Positions 9,173 through 18,942 of a stretch of 45,867 nt of DNA are shown here, piece by piece. Source of the stretch: Xanthomonas cucurbitae. GTDB lineage: Bacteria; Pseudomonadota; Gammaproteobacteria; Xanthomonadales; Xanthomonadaceae. The notes beneath the pieces are model-generated. The model was not told the origin of the DNA, did not search any database, and saw only the letters and a program-made list of their open reading frames with translations. The number at the start of each line of letters is the position of its first letter. Position 1 is the stretch's first letter. Both the position numbers and the translations under genes were made by a program. Location of the stretch: positions 59,236 through 105,102 of the forward strand of contig NZ_MDED01000015.1 in the NCBI RefSeq assembly GCF_002939885.1. Reading direction: 5' to 3'.

Positions 9173-10244
9173 ATGCTTGTTCTGCCCAGCGCGCGCGTCT
9201 GCGTTGCGCTTCTGTTGGCCGTATGGCTGTCCGGTTGTGCCCGTCAGGCGAGTGCGCCGGCGGTAGCCAAGCCCATCCCCGTGGTGGTGCAGCCGGTGGC
9301 GGTGCAACCCTGGAACTCCACCGTGCAATCCATCGCCACCGTGCGTGCGTGCGCGCGAGTCGGTGGCGCTCACCGCTGCGGTCAGCGATGTGGTCGAACA
9401 GGTTTATTTCGAGAGTGGCGATGAGGTCAAGGCCGGGCAGCTGCTGCTGCGCCTGCGCGGCAATTCGCAGCAGGCGGCGCTGACGGCCGCGCAGGCCACC
9501 TTCGAGGAAACCGACCAGCTGTACCGCCGCCAGTTGAGCCTGGTGAGCCAGCAACTGGTGGCCAAGTCCACGGTCGATACCCAGCGTGCGTTGCGTGATG
9601 CGGCGCAGGCGCGGGTGCAGCAGATGCGCGCGGAGATCATCGACCGCGAGGTGCGTGCGCCGTTTTCCGGCGTGCTGGGCATCCGCCAGATCAGCCCGGG
9701 CTCGTTGATTACCTCCAGTACGGTGATCGCCACGCTGGACGATGTGGCGCGCATGTACGTGGATTTCCAGGTGCCCGAATCACAATTCGGTCTGGTGCAA
9801 CTGGGCAACACGGTCAACGGCACCGCGGCGGCGTATCCGGGGGCGCGTTTCGAAGGCGAGGTGGCCGCGATCGATTCGCGGATCGATGAGACCACGCGTT
9901 CGGTGACGGTGCGGGCGGATTTCCCCAACGACGATCGCCGGCTGCGCCCGGGCATGCTGCTGGATGTGCGGTTGTACCAGCCCGCGCGGCAGGCGGTGGT
10001 GATTCCGGAAATCGCGGTGGTGCAGGTGGGGCGCGAATCCTATGTGTTCCGGGTCACGCCCGACAGCCGCGTGGAGCGCGCCGATGTGCGCCTGGGCGAG
10101 CGGCGCGATGGCAAGGTGGAAATCCTCGACGGCCTCAAGGCCGGTGAGCGCATCGTGGTGGATGGCACCGGCAAGCTGCGTCCGGGCCTGCAGGTCGCCG
10201 ACCAGCCCGCGCCCGCGCGGGCCACTCCGCAGGCTGCACGATGA
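9173..10244 (+). pseudogene. RND efflux adaptor (membrane fusion protein), frameshifted
   Basis: The first frame (from ATG 9173, AGGA at 9162-9165 upstream) encodes a lipoprotein signal with lipobox LSGC and continues to IATVRA. The rest of the adaptor (ARESVALTAAVSDVVEQVYFESGDEVKAG, through hairpin, barrel and membrane-proximal domains) is in another frame to 10244. The break falls in three tandem TGCG units (9342-9353). Removing one unit restores the reading TVRARESVAL, so this looks like a 4-bp duplication. The adaptor would normally be an inner-membrane-anchored periplasmic bridge between pump and outer-membrane channel. As written only a truncated ~80-residue lipoprotein is made from the natural start. 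Its stop overlaps the pump start (ATGA). Confidence 0.85.
9342..9353 (+). repeat. (TGCG)3 tract at the adaptor frameshift
   Basis: Three TGCG units sit exactly where the reading frame of the efflux adaptor changes. Two units would give an uninterrupted gene. Slippage during replication is the likely cause; sequencing error cannot be excluded. Confidence 0.75.
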
Positions 10245-12737
10245 AACTCTCTGACCTGTCCATTACCCGCCCGTTGATGGCGGTGGTGATGAGCCTGTTG
10301 CTGATCGTGCTGGGGGTGATGTCGTTCACCCGGCTCACCCTGCGCGAATTGCCGGCGATCGACCCGCCCATCGTATCGGTGGAGGTGGAATACACCGGCG
10401 CCTCGGCGGCAGTGGTGGAAAGCCGCATCACCCGGGTACTGGAAGACGCACTCGCCGGCATCGAGGGCATCGAGACCATCGAGGCGCGCAGCCGCAATGG
10501 GTCCTCCGACATCAGCATCGAGTTCGCACCCACCCGCGATGTGGAAGCGGCCGCCAACGACGTGCGCGATGCGGTGAGCCGGGTCTCCGACCGCATGCCC
10601 GACCAGGCGCGCCCACCGGAAATTTCCAAGGTCGAAGCCGACGCCGACCCCATCCTGTGGCTCAATATGAGCTCCAGCACGATGGACACGCTGCAGCTGT
10701 CCGATTACGCCGAACGTTATGTGGTGGATCGCTTCTCCAGCCTGGATGGCGTGGCGCAGGTGCGCATTGGTGGGCGTCAGCGCTATGCCATGCGCATCTG
10801 GCTGGACCGCGACCAGCTCGCCGCACGCGCGCTCACCGTGGCCGACGTGGAGGCGGCGCTGCAGAACGAAAACGTGGAGCTGCCGGCCGGCAGCATCGAA
10901 TCGGCGCAGCGCGACTTCACCCTGCGCGTGGAGCGCAGCTATCTCAAGCCGGAGGACTTCGCCAGGCTGCCGCTGAGCAAGGGCGAGGGCGGTTATGTCG
11001 TGCGGTTGGGTGACGTGGCCAGGGTGGAGCTCACCTCGGCCGAGCGGCGCGCGTATTTCCAGAGCAATGGCGTGCCCAACGTCGGCCTGGGCATCGTGCG
11101 CAATTCCACCGCTCCATCAATGGTTCGACGGGCGCATGCAGGCAGTGTCCGGAGCGTACGGCCGCTCGCTGGAACGCCATGTGCAACGCACCTGGGTCTT
11201 TGCGTTGCTGATGCTGCTGGCGCTGGGCGCCAGTGCATGGCTGATGGGCCTCATTCCCTCCGAGCTGGCACCGGTCGAGGACCGCGGCAATTTCCAGATC
11301 ATGATCGATGGCCCCGAGGGCGCCGGTTTTGATTACACCGTGGGGCAGATGCATCAGGTGGAAGACATCCTGCGTCCCTATGTTGGCCCGGACAAGCCCA
11401 TCGTGCGCGCCAATCCGCGCGTGCCCGGGGGCTTTGGCAGCAGCGAGGAAATGCACACCGGTCGCGTCAGCGTGTTTTTGCAGGACTGGCAGCAGCGCAC
11501 CCGCCCCACCACCGAAGTGGCCGACGAACTGCAGCAAAAGCTCAACGCGCTCAGCGGCGTGCGTGCGCGCACGCAGGTCAGCGGTGGCCTGGTACGTAGC
11601 CGCGGCCAGCCGTTCCAGTTGGTGCTGGGCGGGCCGGACTACGCCGAGATCGCGCAATGGCGCGATCGCATCCTGCAGCGCATGGAAGCCAATCCCGGCC
11701 TGGTCGGCCCGGACTCGGACTACAAGGAAACCCGCCCGCAGATGCGCGTCAACATCGACCGCCTGCGTGCGGCCGACCTGGGCGTGCCGGTGACCGCGAT
11801 CGGTGGCGCGCTGGAAGCGATGATGGGCTCGCGCCGCGTCACCACCTTCGTCGACAACGGCGAGGAATACGATGTGATGCTGCAGGCCGGGCGCGAAGGC
11901 CGCATGGCGCCGGAAGACCTCACCGCCATCCGCGTGCGCTCCACCCGTGGCGAGCTGATTCCGCTGTCCAACCTGGTGAGCTTGAGCGAAGTGGCCGAAG
12001 CCGGCACCTTGAACCGCTTCAATCGCCTGCGCGCGATCACCATTACCGCCGGCCTGGCGCCGGGCTACCCGCTGGGCGAGGCCATCGCCTGGGCGCAGCA
12101 GGCCGCGCGCGAAGAATTGCCCGAATATGCCCAGGTGGACTGGAAGGGCGAATCGCGCGAATACCAGCAATCCGGCAGTGCGGTGTTGCTGACCTTCGGC
12201 ATGGCCTTGCTGGTGGTGTACCTGGTGCTGGCGGCGCAGTTCGAAAGCTTTGCCCACCCGTTGGTCATCATGCTCACCGTGCCGTTGGCGGTGCTGGGTG
12301 CACTGGTCGGCCTGTGGCTCACCGGCGGTACGCTCAACCTCTTCAGCCAGATCGGCATCGTGATGCTGGTGGGCCTGGCGGCCAAGAACGGCATCCTGAT
12401 CGTGGAATTCGCCAATCAGCTGCGCGACGAAGGCCGCAGCGTGCACGCGGCCATCGTCGAATCGGCATCGGTGCGCCTGCGCCCGATCCTGATGACCTCC
12501 ATCGCCACCGTGGTCGGTGCGATCCCGTTGGTGGTGGCCGGTGGGCCCGGTTCGGCCAGCCGCGCCACCATCGGCGTGGTGGTGATCTTCGGTGTCTCGC
12601 TGTCCACGCTGCTGTCGCTGTACGTGGTGCCGGCGTTCTACAGCCTGATCGCGCCCTATACCAAATCGCCCGAAGCGTTGGCGCGTGAATTGGACGCGCT
12701 GGAGGCGACAACCCCATCGGTGGGCGGGCATGCGTAA
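10241..12737 (+). pseudogene. RND efflux permease with internal deletion and frameshift
   Basis: The first frame (10241 to about 11115) gives the N-terminus MKLSDLSITRPLMAVVMS, TM1 and the first periplasmic porter domain up to GIVRNST. The sequence then jumps to QWFDGRMQAVSGAYGRSLE in another frame and continues to the normal C-terminus at 12737, including TM7-TM12 (GIVMLVGLAAKNGILIVEF). About 290 plus 540 codons remain, against about 1,030 in the family, so roughly 200 codons covering TM2-TM6 are missing. That part includes the TM4 Asp-Asp proton relay. No functional pump can be made. The junction is near 11110-11120. Confidence 0.88.
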
Positions 12738-12839
12738 GCGGCGTGCGTGCCTGGCCTGGCGGTCGCGGTGACCGGTGCGCGCGTGACAGCCGTGCCGGTC
12801 TGTGGTCGACTCCGACGCTTGCCCTGACCGGAATCTCCC

Positions 12840-15515
12840 ATGCGTCGTCTCGTCTGCCTGCTCGCTCCTTCCGTCCTTGCACTGTGCTGTGGCGCCGCGC
12901 TGGCCCAGTCCGCCAGCGAACCGGTGCCCAACGGCCGGCTGCCGACCTGGGCGGTGCCCGAGCGCTACAGCCTGGCGCTGAAGATCGACCCGGACCAGGC
13001 GCAGTTCAGCGGCCGTAGCACCATCCGCGTGCAGCTCAAGCAGGCCTCCGATCACCTTTGGTTGCACGGCAAGGAGCTGAAGGTTAGCAAGGCCACGGTC
13101 ACGCCCGGCAAGGGCAAGGCCCTGACCGCGCGCTATGTGCAGGCCGATGCGCAGACCGGTGTGGCGCGGCTGGAATTCGGTCGCACGCTCCAGCCGCAGA
13201 CGCTCACCGTGGACATCACCTACAGCGCGCCGCTCAATCAGCAGCTGCAGGGCCTGTATCAAGTGAAGTACCAGGACAATGCCTATGCAATGACCCAGAT
13301 GGAACCGATCAGCGCGCGCTACGCATTTCCCGGTTTCGATGAGCCGGCATTCAAGACGCCGTTCGACATCAGCCTGACCGTGCCCAAGGACGACCAGGCG
13401 TTGGCCAATACCATCGCCATCTCGACCAAGCCGGCCGGCAAGGGCTGGAAGACAGTGACCTTCGCGCCCACCGTGCCGTTGCCCACCTACCTGGTGGCGT
13501 ACGCGGCCGGTCCGTGGGATGTGGTGGACGTACCGGCAATGCCGGCCACGCCGCAGCGGCCTGCGGCCACCCCGTTGCGCGGTATCGCGGCCAAGGGGCA
13601 GGGCCCGCGCATCACCCCCGCACTGGACCAGACGCCGGCAATCATCGCCGCGCTGGAGGAGTACTACGCCTTCGGCTATCCGTTCGACAAGCTCGACCTG
13701 GTGGCCGCCCCGGATTTCAGCGCCGGCGCGATGGAAAACCCCGGCTTCGTCACCTTCCGCGACTGGCTACTGTTGCTGGACAAGGACTCACCGGCGGTGA
13801 ACGTGCAGCGCTCCTTCAACACCAATGCGCACGAGCTGGCGCATCAATGGACTGGCGACACCGTGACCATGGAATGGTGGGACGACCTGTGGCTCAACGA
13901 GGCCTTCGCCACCTGGATGCAGCAGAAGATCACCATGCAGCTGCATCCGGAGTATCACGCCAACCTGGATCGCATCGGCGGCGCGCAGCACGCGATGGAT
14001 AACGACAGCCTGGTCAGCGCACGCAAGATCCGCCAACCGATCACCGGCAACGGCGATATCGAAACCGCCTTCGACGGCATCACCTACCAGAAGGGTGCGG
14101 CGGTGCTGGCGATGTTCGAAGCCTTTGTCGGCGAAGAGGTGTTCCGCGAGGGCATGCGCGCCTATATCGCCAGGCACACGTTTGCCAATGCAACCGCCGA
14201 CGACCTGGTCGATGCGATCGCCGCAGGCGCCGGCAAGGACGCGGCGTTCAAGGCCGCCTTCCGCAGTTTCCTCGACCAGCCGGGCGTGCCGTACCTGCAG
14301 ACCCAGGTGGCCCGCGCCGGTGGCAAGACCGTGGTCAACCTGCGGCAGCAGCGATATCTGCCGCTGGGCTCGACCGGATCGACCACACAGCAGTGGGGCG
14401 TGCCGGTGTGCGTGAAGTACGGCAAGGGCAACAACCAGGTCGGTACGGCCTGCCAATTGCTGGACAGCGCCAGCGGCAGCATCGTGCTGGAAGGGGCGGG
14501 CAAGAACACCTGGGTGTTCCCGAACGCGCGTGGTGCCGGCTATTACCGTTTCAGCCTGCCGAAGCAGCAGCTGGCCGCACTGGGCAAGCAGGTCGGCCAG
14601 CTCGATGACAGCGAGAAGCTCGCCTATGCCGATGCGATCGATGCGGCCTACCGCCATGGCGATGCCGACAGCGATGCGGTGCTGGCAGCGATCAAGCAGC
14701 TGGCGCCGTCTCCATCGGCCGATGTGTCCACCGCGCTGGTGGACCGCTTCGTGTGGATCTGGCAGTACCAGGCCAGCACCGACGCGCAACGCGGCGCATT
14801 GCGCAAGGTGGCCGAGCAGGCCTACCTGCCGCGCCTGCGTCAGTTGGGTTACACGCGGCGCAGCGGTGAATCGATCGACGACATCACGCTACGGAGTTCG
14901 TTGACCAGCCTGTTCGGCTTGCGCCTGCGCAGCCCCGAAGTACGCAAGGCCCTGCTTGCCCAGGGCGATGCCGTGCTGGCCGGCGGCAACGGTGCGCTGG
15001 ACTTTTCTGCGGCCAATCCCGACCTGCTCGGCAACGCACTGGCGGTGAGCGTGCAGGAACGTGGCGCCGCCGCGGTGGATGCCTTGATCGCGGCATTGCG
15101 CACGCATGCCGACCCGGCACAGCGCAACGCGATGATCGACGGGCTGGGCGCGGTGCAGGATCCGGCACTGCTCAAGCAGGTCCGGGATTTTGCACTCACT
15201 GATGCCATCAAGGTCGGCGAGATGAAGAGCCTGCTGCGCAGCGGCCATGACGAGCAGGCATCGCATGCGTCGATGTGGCCGTGGTTCACCGCAAATTTCG
15301 ACCGTATCGTGCAACGCAGCGGCTCGTTCGATGGTGGTGGCTTGCCTGGGCTGGGTGCGAGCGGCGGTTGCAGCAGCGCGGAAGCCGACCGCCTGGAGGC
15401 CTTCTTCAAGCCGCGCCTGACCAGCCTCAGCGGTGCCGATCGCGGCCTGGCTCAGGCCAGCGAGACCATCCGCCTGTGCGCTGCACTGCAACAGGCACAG
15501 ACCGCCAAGCGCTGA
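12840..15515 (+). CDS. Exported M1-family zinc aminopeptidase
   Basis: The 891-residue protein starts with a Sec signal (MRRLVCLLAPSVLALCCGAALAQ), so it works in the periplasm or outside. The M1 hallmarks are all present: GAMEN at about residue 296 for substrate N-terminus recognition, HELAH at 331-335 with E332 as general base, and the third zinc ligand E354 in WLNEAF. The N-terminal domain is the usual beta saddle and the C-terminal ~400 residues are the helical ERAP1_C-like domain. Likely trims N-terminal residues from peptides. It follows the broken efflux genes by 102 bp and appears to be a separate unit. Substrate preference cannot be read from sequence. Confidence 0.92.
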   Translation: MRRLVCLLAPSVLALCCGAALAQSASEPVPNGRLPTWAVPERYSLALKIDPDQAQFSGRSTIRVQLKQASDHLWLHGKELKVSKATVTPGKGKALTARYVQADAQTGVARLEFGRTLQPQTLTVDITYSAPLNQQLQGLYQVKYQDNAYAMTQMEPISARYAFPGFDEPAFKTPFDISLTVPKDDQALANTIAISTKPAGKGWKTVTFAPTVPLPTYLVAYAAGPWDVVDVPAMPATPQRPAATPLRGIAAKGQGPRITPALDQTPAIIAALEEYYAFGYPFDKLDLVAAPDFSAGAMENPGFVTFRDWLLLLDKDSPAVNVQRSFNTNAHELAHQWTGDTVTMEWWDDLWLNEAFATWMQQKITMQLHPEYHANLDRIGGAQHAMDNDSLVSARKIRQPITGNGDIETAFDGITYQKGAAVLAMFEAFVGEEVFREGMRAYIARHTFANATADDLVDAIAAGAGKDAAFKAAFRSFLDQPGVPYLQTQVARAGGKTVVNLRQQRYLPLGSTGSTTQQWGVPVCVKYGKGNNQVGTACQLLDSASGSIVLEGAGKNTWVFPNARGAGYYRFSLPKQQLAALGKQVGQLDDSEKLAYADAIDAAYRHGDADSDAVLAAIKQLAPSPSADVSTALVDRFVWIWQYQASTDAQRGALRKVAEQAYLPRLRQLGYTRRSGESIDDITLRSSLTSLFGLRLRSPEVRKALLAQGDAVLAGGNGALDFSAANPDLLGNALAVSVQERGAAAVDALIAALRTHADPAQRNAMIDGLGAVQDPALLKQVRDFALTDAIKVGEMKSLLRSGHDEQASHASMWPWFTANFDRIVQRSGSFDGGGLPGLGASGGCSSAEADRLEAFFKPRLTSLSGADRGLAQASETIRLCAALQQAQTAKR

Positions 15516-15993
15516 GGTTTCCAGATGCTACCGGCCCGCAGTGGTCCGATGGACACTGCCGGCGCTCATGCATGCGCACGCTTGGCTGCTGCTGTTGGCC
15601 GATGGCAGAGATTTGCGTCTGCAACGGCCTTCCAGTTGCAGCCGCTGCGCCATGTGCCGAACATCGGTACTTCTGAGGCTGCGCACGCAAGGATCCGGGC
15701 GATGGACGAGGCATCGCGCTCGCTGGATCGCCAGCGCTGGAAACAAGTAGCGGAGGCCGGCACGGTCGTACTTTGCTCGCTCTGTGGCCAATCACGCAGG
15801 CCGGTGGCGTATGCCCGGCCCTGGTGCCGCAGTACCGCGATGCGCGCGCGGGGATGCACTGGCTTACCATCGTCGCCACTGTACCTGCAGCGACGGCCCC
15901 GGCTGGCGCTGCGGGGGCGGTGAACGCAGTGCGCCTTCAACGGCCATACGGCCCAGGCGACACGGCAATGCACGCGAACTTCTGGATACCACG
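15516..15993. other. 478-bp stretch without a recognised gene
   Basis: Several open frames cross this stretch, as expected at this GC content, but none has a recognisable protein or a consistent start. The frame of the following methyltransferase stays open upstream to 15784. I saw no RNA gene or convincing terminator. Confidence 0.5.
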
Positions 15994-16905
15994 ATGACAC
16001 AGCACGATGGACGCGGCCCACGGCCGCCACGCGATGGCGGCAAGCCATCAGGCGGCCCGCACAATCCCTGGGGCCGCGCCGCGCCGCGCGCACCCGCGCC
16101 TAACCCGCTCGCGCAACGGGCGCCCGACGCCGGCCCGTCGGCAGCGCCGCCATCGGGCGGCAATGCACGCGAGCTGCGCCTGTACGGCATCAACGCCGTG
16201 CAGGCCGTGTTCAAGGCGCGCCCACAGGCGCTGCGCAAGCTCTATCTGAGCCAGGCGCGGATTCCGCAGTGCAAGGCCTTGCTGGCTTGGTGTGTGGCCC
16301 AGCGCATCGGCTACCGCGTGGTGGAGGAGGCCGACCTGAGCAAGCTCGCCGCCAGTGCGCACCACGAAGGCGTGGTGGCCGATGTGCTGCGCGTGCCACC
16401 GCAGCCGCTGCAGGAATGGCTGGCCGCGCTGCCGCCAGGTCCGGTGCTGGCGCTGTGGCTGGACGGCGTGGGCAACCCGCACAACTTCGGCGCGATCCTG
16501 CGCTCGTCGGCGCACTTCGGCGTGGCCGGCCTGCTGCTGCCGGCCGGCTCCACGCTGGGGTTGTCCGGCGCGGCGGCCCGCGTCGCCGAAGGGGGTGCCG
16601 AAGCGGTGCCGCTGGTGCAGTTGCCGGAGACTGCGCAGGCGCTGGCGCAGTTGCGGCACGCCGGGTTTGCAGTGGCGGCCACGCTCGTTGATGGCGGCCA
16701 GGACGTGTTCGCTGCCCGCCTGCCGCAACGCCTGGTGTACGTGATGGGGGCGGAAAGCGATGGAATGGACCGCCAGTTCGCGCGCGACTGCGATCTGCAG
16801 CTGTCCATCGGCGGCAGCGGCAAGGTCGAAAGCCTCAACGTGGCCTCGGCCACTGCGGTTTTCCAGGCCGCCTGGCGTGCCCGTGTGATGACTGGAGAGC
16901 TCTGA
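15994..16905 (+). CDS. SpoU/TrmH-family RNA 2'-O-methyltransferase
   Basis: This 303-residue product has a disordered Pro/Gly/Arg-rich N-terminus (residues 1-50). A substrate-binding domain follows (LRLYGINAVQAVFKARPQALRKLYL), then the knotted SPOUT fold with the three family motifs: WLDGVGNPHNFGAILRSSAHFGV, VYVMGAESDGM and SLNVASATAVFQAAW. It should add a methyl group from S-adenosylmethionine to a ribose 2'-OH of rRNA or tRNA; the target is not evident. I chose the ATG at 15994 because the residues encoded upstream are low-complexity and do not look like the family. Its stop overlaps the next start by one base (TGATG). Confidence 0.88.
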   Translation: MTQHDGRGPRPPRDGGKPSGGPHNPWGRAAPRAPAPNPLAQRAPDAGPSAAPPSGGNARELRLYGINAVQAVFKARPQALRKLYLSQARIPQCKALLAWCVAQRIGYRVVEEADLSKLAASAHHEGVVADVLRVPPQPLQEWLAALPPGPVLALWLDGVGNPHNFGAILRSSAHFGVAGLLLPAGSTLGLSGAAARVAEGGAEAVPLVQLPETAQALAQLRHAGFAVAATLVDGGQDVFAARLPQRLVYVMGAESDGMDRQFARDCDLQLSIGGSGKVESLNVASATAVFQAAWRARVMTGEL

Positions 16906-18416
16906 TGCGTCCATCTGCCTGGCTACTTGCTGCAACCTGCGTTGTCACCGGCAGCGCTGCTGCTGCCAAGGCGCCCACGCCTGCCGCGCCGCCGCAAGTG
17001 CACACCGACCACGGTGCGCTGCGCGGGCAGTGGCAGGACGATGGCAGCGCGGTGTTCCGCAAGATTCCGTTCGCCGCACCGCCGCTGGGCGCGTTGCGCT
17101 GGCGGTCACCGCAACCGGCCGCCGCATGGACGCAGGTGCGTGACGCCACCCAGGCCGCCACGCCGTGCGTGCAGCCTGCGCTGGGCTGGAACAACGCCAT
17201 GGCCAGCCGCGCCAGCGAAGACTGCCTGTATGTGGAAGTGCAGACGCCGCAGCTGCATCCGGCCACGCCGTTGCCGGTGTTCGTGTGGATCCATGGTGGC
17301 GCCAATGTGGCCGGTGGTGCGGACGGGCATCTACCGACCAACCTGGTTGCGCAGAATATGCTGGTGGTGACACTGCAATACCGGTTGGGCGTACTGGGTT
17401 TCCTGTCGTTGCCGGAGTTGCGCGATGGCGACAACGCGGCGGCCGGCAACTACGCCTTGCTCGACCAGATTGCGGCCTTGCGCTGGGTGCGCGACAACAT
17501 TGCGCAGTTCGGCGGCGACCCGGCGCGGCTCACCATTGCCGGGCAATCGGCCGGCGGCCAGGACGTGGGCCTGCTGATGCTCAGTCCACCTGCACGCGGG
17601 TTGTTTTCGGCCGCCATCGAACAGAGTGGCACCGCCGGCTTCGGCTTGCCGGCGCGTAGCCTGGAAGAAAATCGCGCGCTGGGCGTGAGCATCGCCAAGC
17701 GTGCCGGTATCGACGATCCGGCCACGCGCCTGGCGCAATTGCGTGCGCTGCCGGTGGACCAACTGCTCAAGGCCGGGCAGGGCGTGGATGTGCCGGCGCT
17801 GGACGACGATGGCTACATCTGGCTGCAGGCGGTTGTCGATGGGCGCGTGCTGCCGCGCGCGCCAGCCGAACTGTTGGCAAGCGGCGCGCAAGCCAAGGTG
17901 CCGCTGCTGATCGGTTACGTGGTGCAGGAACTCACCTATGGCGGCGAGCAGGGAGCGCAGGCACGGTTGCGCCGCGACTATCCGGATCGTGCCGATGCCG
18001 TGCTGCAGGCGCAGCGCGCGCGCGCAGAGCAGCGTGCGGCGCGGCAGGGCAATGCGGCGATGCAGCTGTCCACCGATCTCACGTTCCGCTGTCCGGCGTT
18101 GATCGTCGCCCAGCACCAGGCCGCACTGGGCGTACCGGTATGGCATTACGTCTTCGATACCGCCGCACCCGGCGCGCAGGTGACCCATAGCGCCGAATTG
18201 CCGTTCCTGTTCAAGGATCTGCCGATCGGACAGCCGCCGGTGAGTTTGCAGCGCTATTGGGCTGCCTTTGTGCAGCAAGGCAACCCCAATGCCAAGCAGT
18301 TGCCGGCCTGGCCGGCGTTTGCGCCCGGGCATGCGGCGCTGCATTTCGATGCGCGTGGAGTACAGCAGATCAGCGACGCGGCGCCAGACAGCTGCGCGGG
18401 CCTCGACTTGCCCTGA
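16905..18416 (+). CDS. Exported type-B carboxylesterase
   Basis: The 503-residue protein begins with a signal peptide (MRPSAWLLAATCVVTGSAAAA). It has the alpha/beta-hydrolase carboxylesterase signatures: GALRGQWQDDGSAVFRKIPFA near the mature N-terminus, SEDCLYVEV, the oxyanion-hole region VWIHGGA, and the nucleophile elbow GQSAGG with S215. H428 in VTHSAELPFLF fits the catalytic His; the acid is probably in VVQELTYGG. Substrate is unknown; an ester of plant cell-wall or host metabolites is plausible for a secreted enzyme. Start overlaps the methyltransferase stop by one base. Confidence 0.88.
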   Translation: MRPSAWLLAATCVVTGSAAAAKAPTPAAPPQVHTDHGALRGQWQDDGSAVFRKIPFAAPPLGALRWRSPQPAAAWTQVRDATQAATPCVQPALGWNNAMASRASEDCLYVEVQTPQLHPATPLPVFVWIHGGANVAGGADGHLPTNLVAQNMLVVTLQYRLGVLGFLSLPELRDGDNAAAGNYALLDQIAALRWVRDNIAQFGGDPARLTIAGQSAGGQDVGLLMLSPPARGLFSAAIEQSGTAGFGLPARSLEENRALGVSIAKRAGIDDPATRLAQLRALPVDQLLKAGQGVDVPALDDDGYIWLQAVVDGRVLPRAPAELLASGAQAKVPLLIGYVVQELTYGGEQGAQARLRRDYPDRADAVLQAQRARAEQRAARQGNAAMQLSTDLTFRCPALIVAQHQAALGVPVWHYVFDTAAPGAQVTHSAELPFLFKDLPIGQPPVSLQRYWAAFVQQGNPNAKQLPAWPAFAPGHAALHFDARGVQQISDAAPDSCAGLDLP

Positions 18417-18619
18417 AGCGACGGTCATCGTGACGGCAGTAGCAGCGTTGTGACCTGGCGGCGCGGGAGCTGTTGCCGCCCGCTCCGGCACACCCTGCGG
18501 CACCTAATGCGTGGCCTTGGTATATTGCAGCGGTATCTGCAGGCATGCGTTTACGCTTACAGCTCAGCCGCTCCGCAGCGGATGTTTAACTGCTGCCAGT
18601 GGCGCTGCAATCAGGCTGC

Positions 18620-18643
18620 AAAAAGTAAGACAAAAAAGTAAGA
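18620..18643 (+). repeat. Two direct 11-bp copies, 13-bp period
   Basis: AAAAAGTAAGA occurs at 18620-18630 and again at 18633-18643 in an otherwise GC-rich neighbourhood. Could be a regulator site or UP-like element; function unknown. Confidence 0.5.
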
Positions 18644-18682
18644 GCAGCCATGCCAAGTTGACGTGACCGCACGCACCTTTGC

Positions 18683-18692
18683 GCAACGTTGC
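18683..18692. promoter_or_regulatory. Candidate LacI-type operator GCAACGTTGC
   Basis: Ten-base perfect palindrome with the central CG typical of LacI/PurR-family operators, 250 bp upstream of the neprosin-like gene. It shares AACGTT with the palindrome at 22601-22612. A 10-mer palindrome can arise by chance, so this is tentative. Confidence 0.3.
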
Positions 18693-18942
18693 CTACCGTA
18701 CGCACAAGTGTCGTCGGACAGCAACTACAGAGTTGTATGGCATATCGCATTCTTCGCGTGCTGCATGTCACGCAACACGCAATTGCCCTTGTCCCTGCGA
18801 ACGCAACTACTAGTATCTGCACGCCTTCACGGCAGTCGTGCATATCCAGGTGAACATCGGTATGCCCTTGCATCGTGTTGGTGCTGTCTGCAGGCTGCGC
18901 CGCATGCAGGCCGCTTCTTTTCGGCGTACAGGGGAAACATCC

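Larger units (their letters stand above)
18417..18942. other. 526-bp AT-richer leader region upstream of the neprosin-like gene
   Basis: No coding frame with family features is seen. The stretch is richer in A/T than its neighbours. It holds a possible -10-like TATATT near 18526, two direct copies of AAAAAGTAAGA 13 bp apart (18620-18630 and 18633-18643), and the palindrome GCAACGTTGC at 18683-18692. These suggest a regulated promoter for the downstream gene. Confidence 0.45.

Noticed and set aside
11031..13262. 743-codon leftward frame opposite the RND pump and M1 peptidase
   Set aside because: Antisense frame produced by codon bias; low-complexity protein without domains.
15525..15923. 132-codon rightward frame after the M1 peptidase gene
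   Set aside because: No family resemblance, no good ribosome site, and Ser/Arg-rich composition typical of a chance frame.
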